Assembly (NCBI RefSeq): GCF_013373365.1
Contig: NZ_CP035925.1
Coordinates: forward strand, 1,736,001 to 1,800,000
Length of the DNA: 64,000 nucleotides
Origin: Lentibacillus sp. CBA3610
GTDB lineage: Bacteria; Bacillota; Bacilli; Bacillales; Amphibacillaceae
Direction of reading: 5' to 3'
Part shown: positions 63,802 to 64,000 of the stretch, piece by piece
Layout of the letters: each line of letters opens with the position of its first letter
Numbering within the stretch: position 1 is the stretch's first letter
Translations under genes and position numbers: made by a program
Notes under the pieces: model-generated
Databases searched by the model: none
What the model was told of the DNA's origin: nothing
What the model saw: only the letters and a program-made list of their open reading frames with translations

Positions 63802-64000
63802 CCGTGTTTGCCACTTAACCTTGCATACAATCGCAACTCGCCGGTCCATTCTACAAAAGGTACGCCGTCACCCATTAACGGGCTTCGACTACTTGCAGGC
63901 ACACGGTTTCAGGTTCTGTTTCACTCCCCTTCCGGGGTGCTTTTCACCTTTCCCTCACGGTACTGGTTCACTATCGGTCACCAGGGAGTATTTAGCCTTG

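Overview
The window comes from a spore-forming, probably moderately halophilic or alkaliphilic member of the Bacillaceae, of the Virgibacillus/Lentibacillus/Oceanobacillus kind. The gene order follows the ytz/ytp/acu segment of the Bacillus subtilis chromosome almost gene for gene: tpx-ytfJ-ytfI, nadK2, thiI-nifZ, ezrA, refZ-ytsP-rpsD, tyrS, acuABC, motPS-ccpA, aroA-ytxGH, murC, sftA-ytpRQP, ytoQ, ytoP, ytzB, ytnP, trmB-ytzH-ytmP, ytlR, ytzE, an rsuA-type gene, ytgP and ytfP. Spore genes (an alpha/beta SASP, ytfJ, refZ), a Na+-type flagellar stator (MotPS) and acidic proteins support this placement. Genus and species are inferred, not proven.

Layout. 1-2100 is an AT-rich accessory edge with a SANT/Myb-like protein, a broken yolD and an orphan lipoprotein pair. 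2.2-12.3 kb is conserved core up to rpsD with its leader. 12.4-16.9 kb is an accessory island: truncated genes, a small retropepsin-like protease with a partner, and a decayed IS1182 element that splits a membrane/lipoprotein gene. 17.2-22.9 kb is a TPP-riboswitch-controlled thiazole operon (tenI-thiO-thiS-thiG-thiF) that runs on into a galactitol-type PTS IIC-IIB pair with no IIA. 23-25.4 kb carries an orphan sigma-70 factor, two small genes and tyrS. The tyrS T-box leader is separated from the gene by about 470 bp of repeats.

26.3-53.5 kb is again core: a class A PBP with an acidic tail, acuABC (cre site, but no acsA beside it), motPS-ccpA, a candidate small RNA between ccpA and aroA, aroA, the ytxGH stress operon with a sigma-B-like promoter, murC, sftA and the ytp/yto genes. 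A degenerate IS1380 copy lies at 53.7-55.0 kb, followed by a damaged thpR, ytzE, an rsuA-type gene, ytgP and ytfP. The window ends in an rRNA operon on the minus strand: 5S, then a partial 23S gene whose helix 45 region holds a ~430-nt intervening sequence with a decayed four-helix-bundle (S23-type) gene.

Intergenic regions are unusually rich in repeats. A 52-bp tandem repeat family occurs at two loci in opposite orientation. There is a 20-bp VNTR, a hairpin element present twice, elements bounded by TTGTTCAAAA or by GGTTGGGACA, and copies of the 23S intervening-sequence terminus outside the rRNA operon. Several single-base frameshifts, some in core genes (ytpR, thpR), mean that homopolymer sequencing error should be considered before calling the genes dead.
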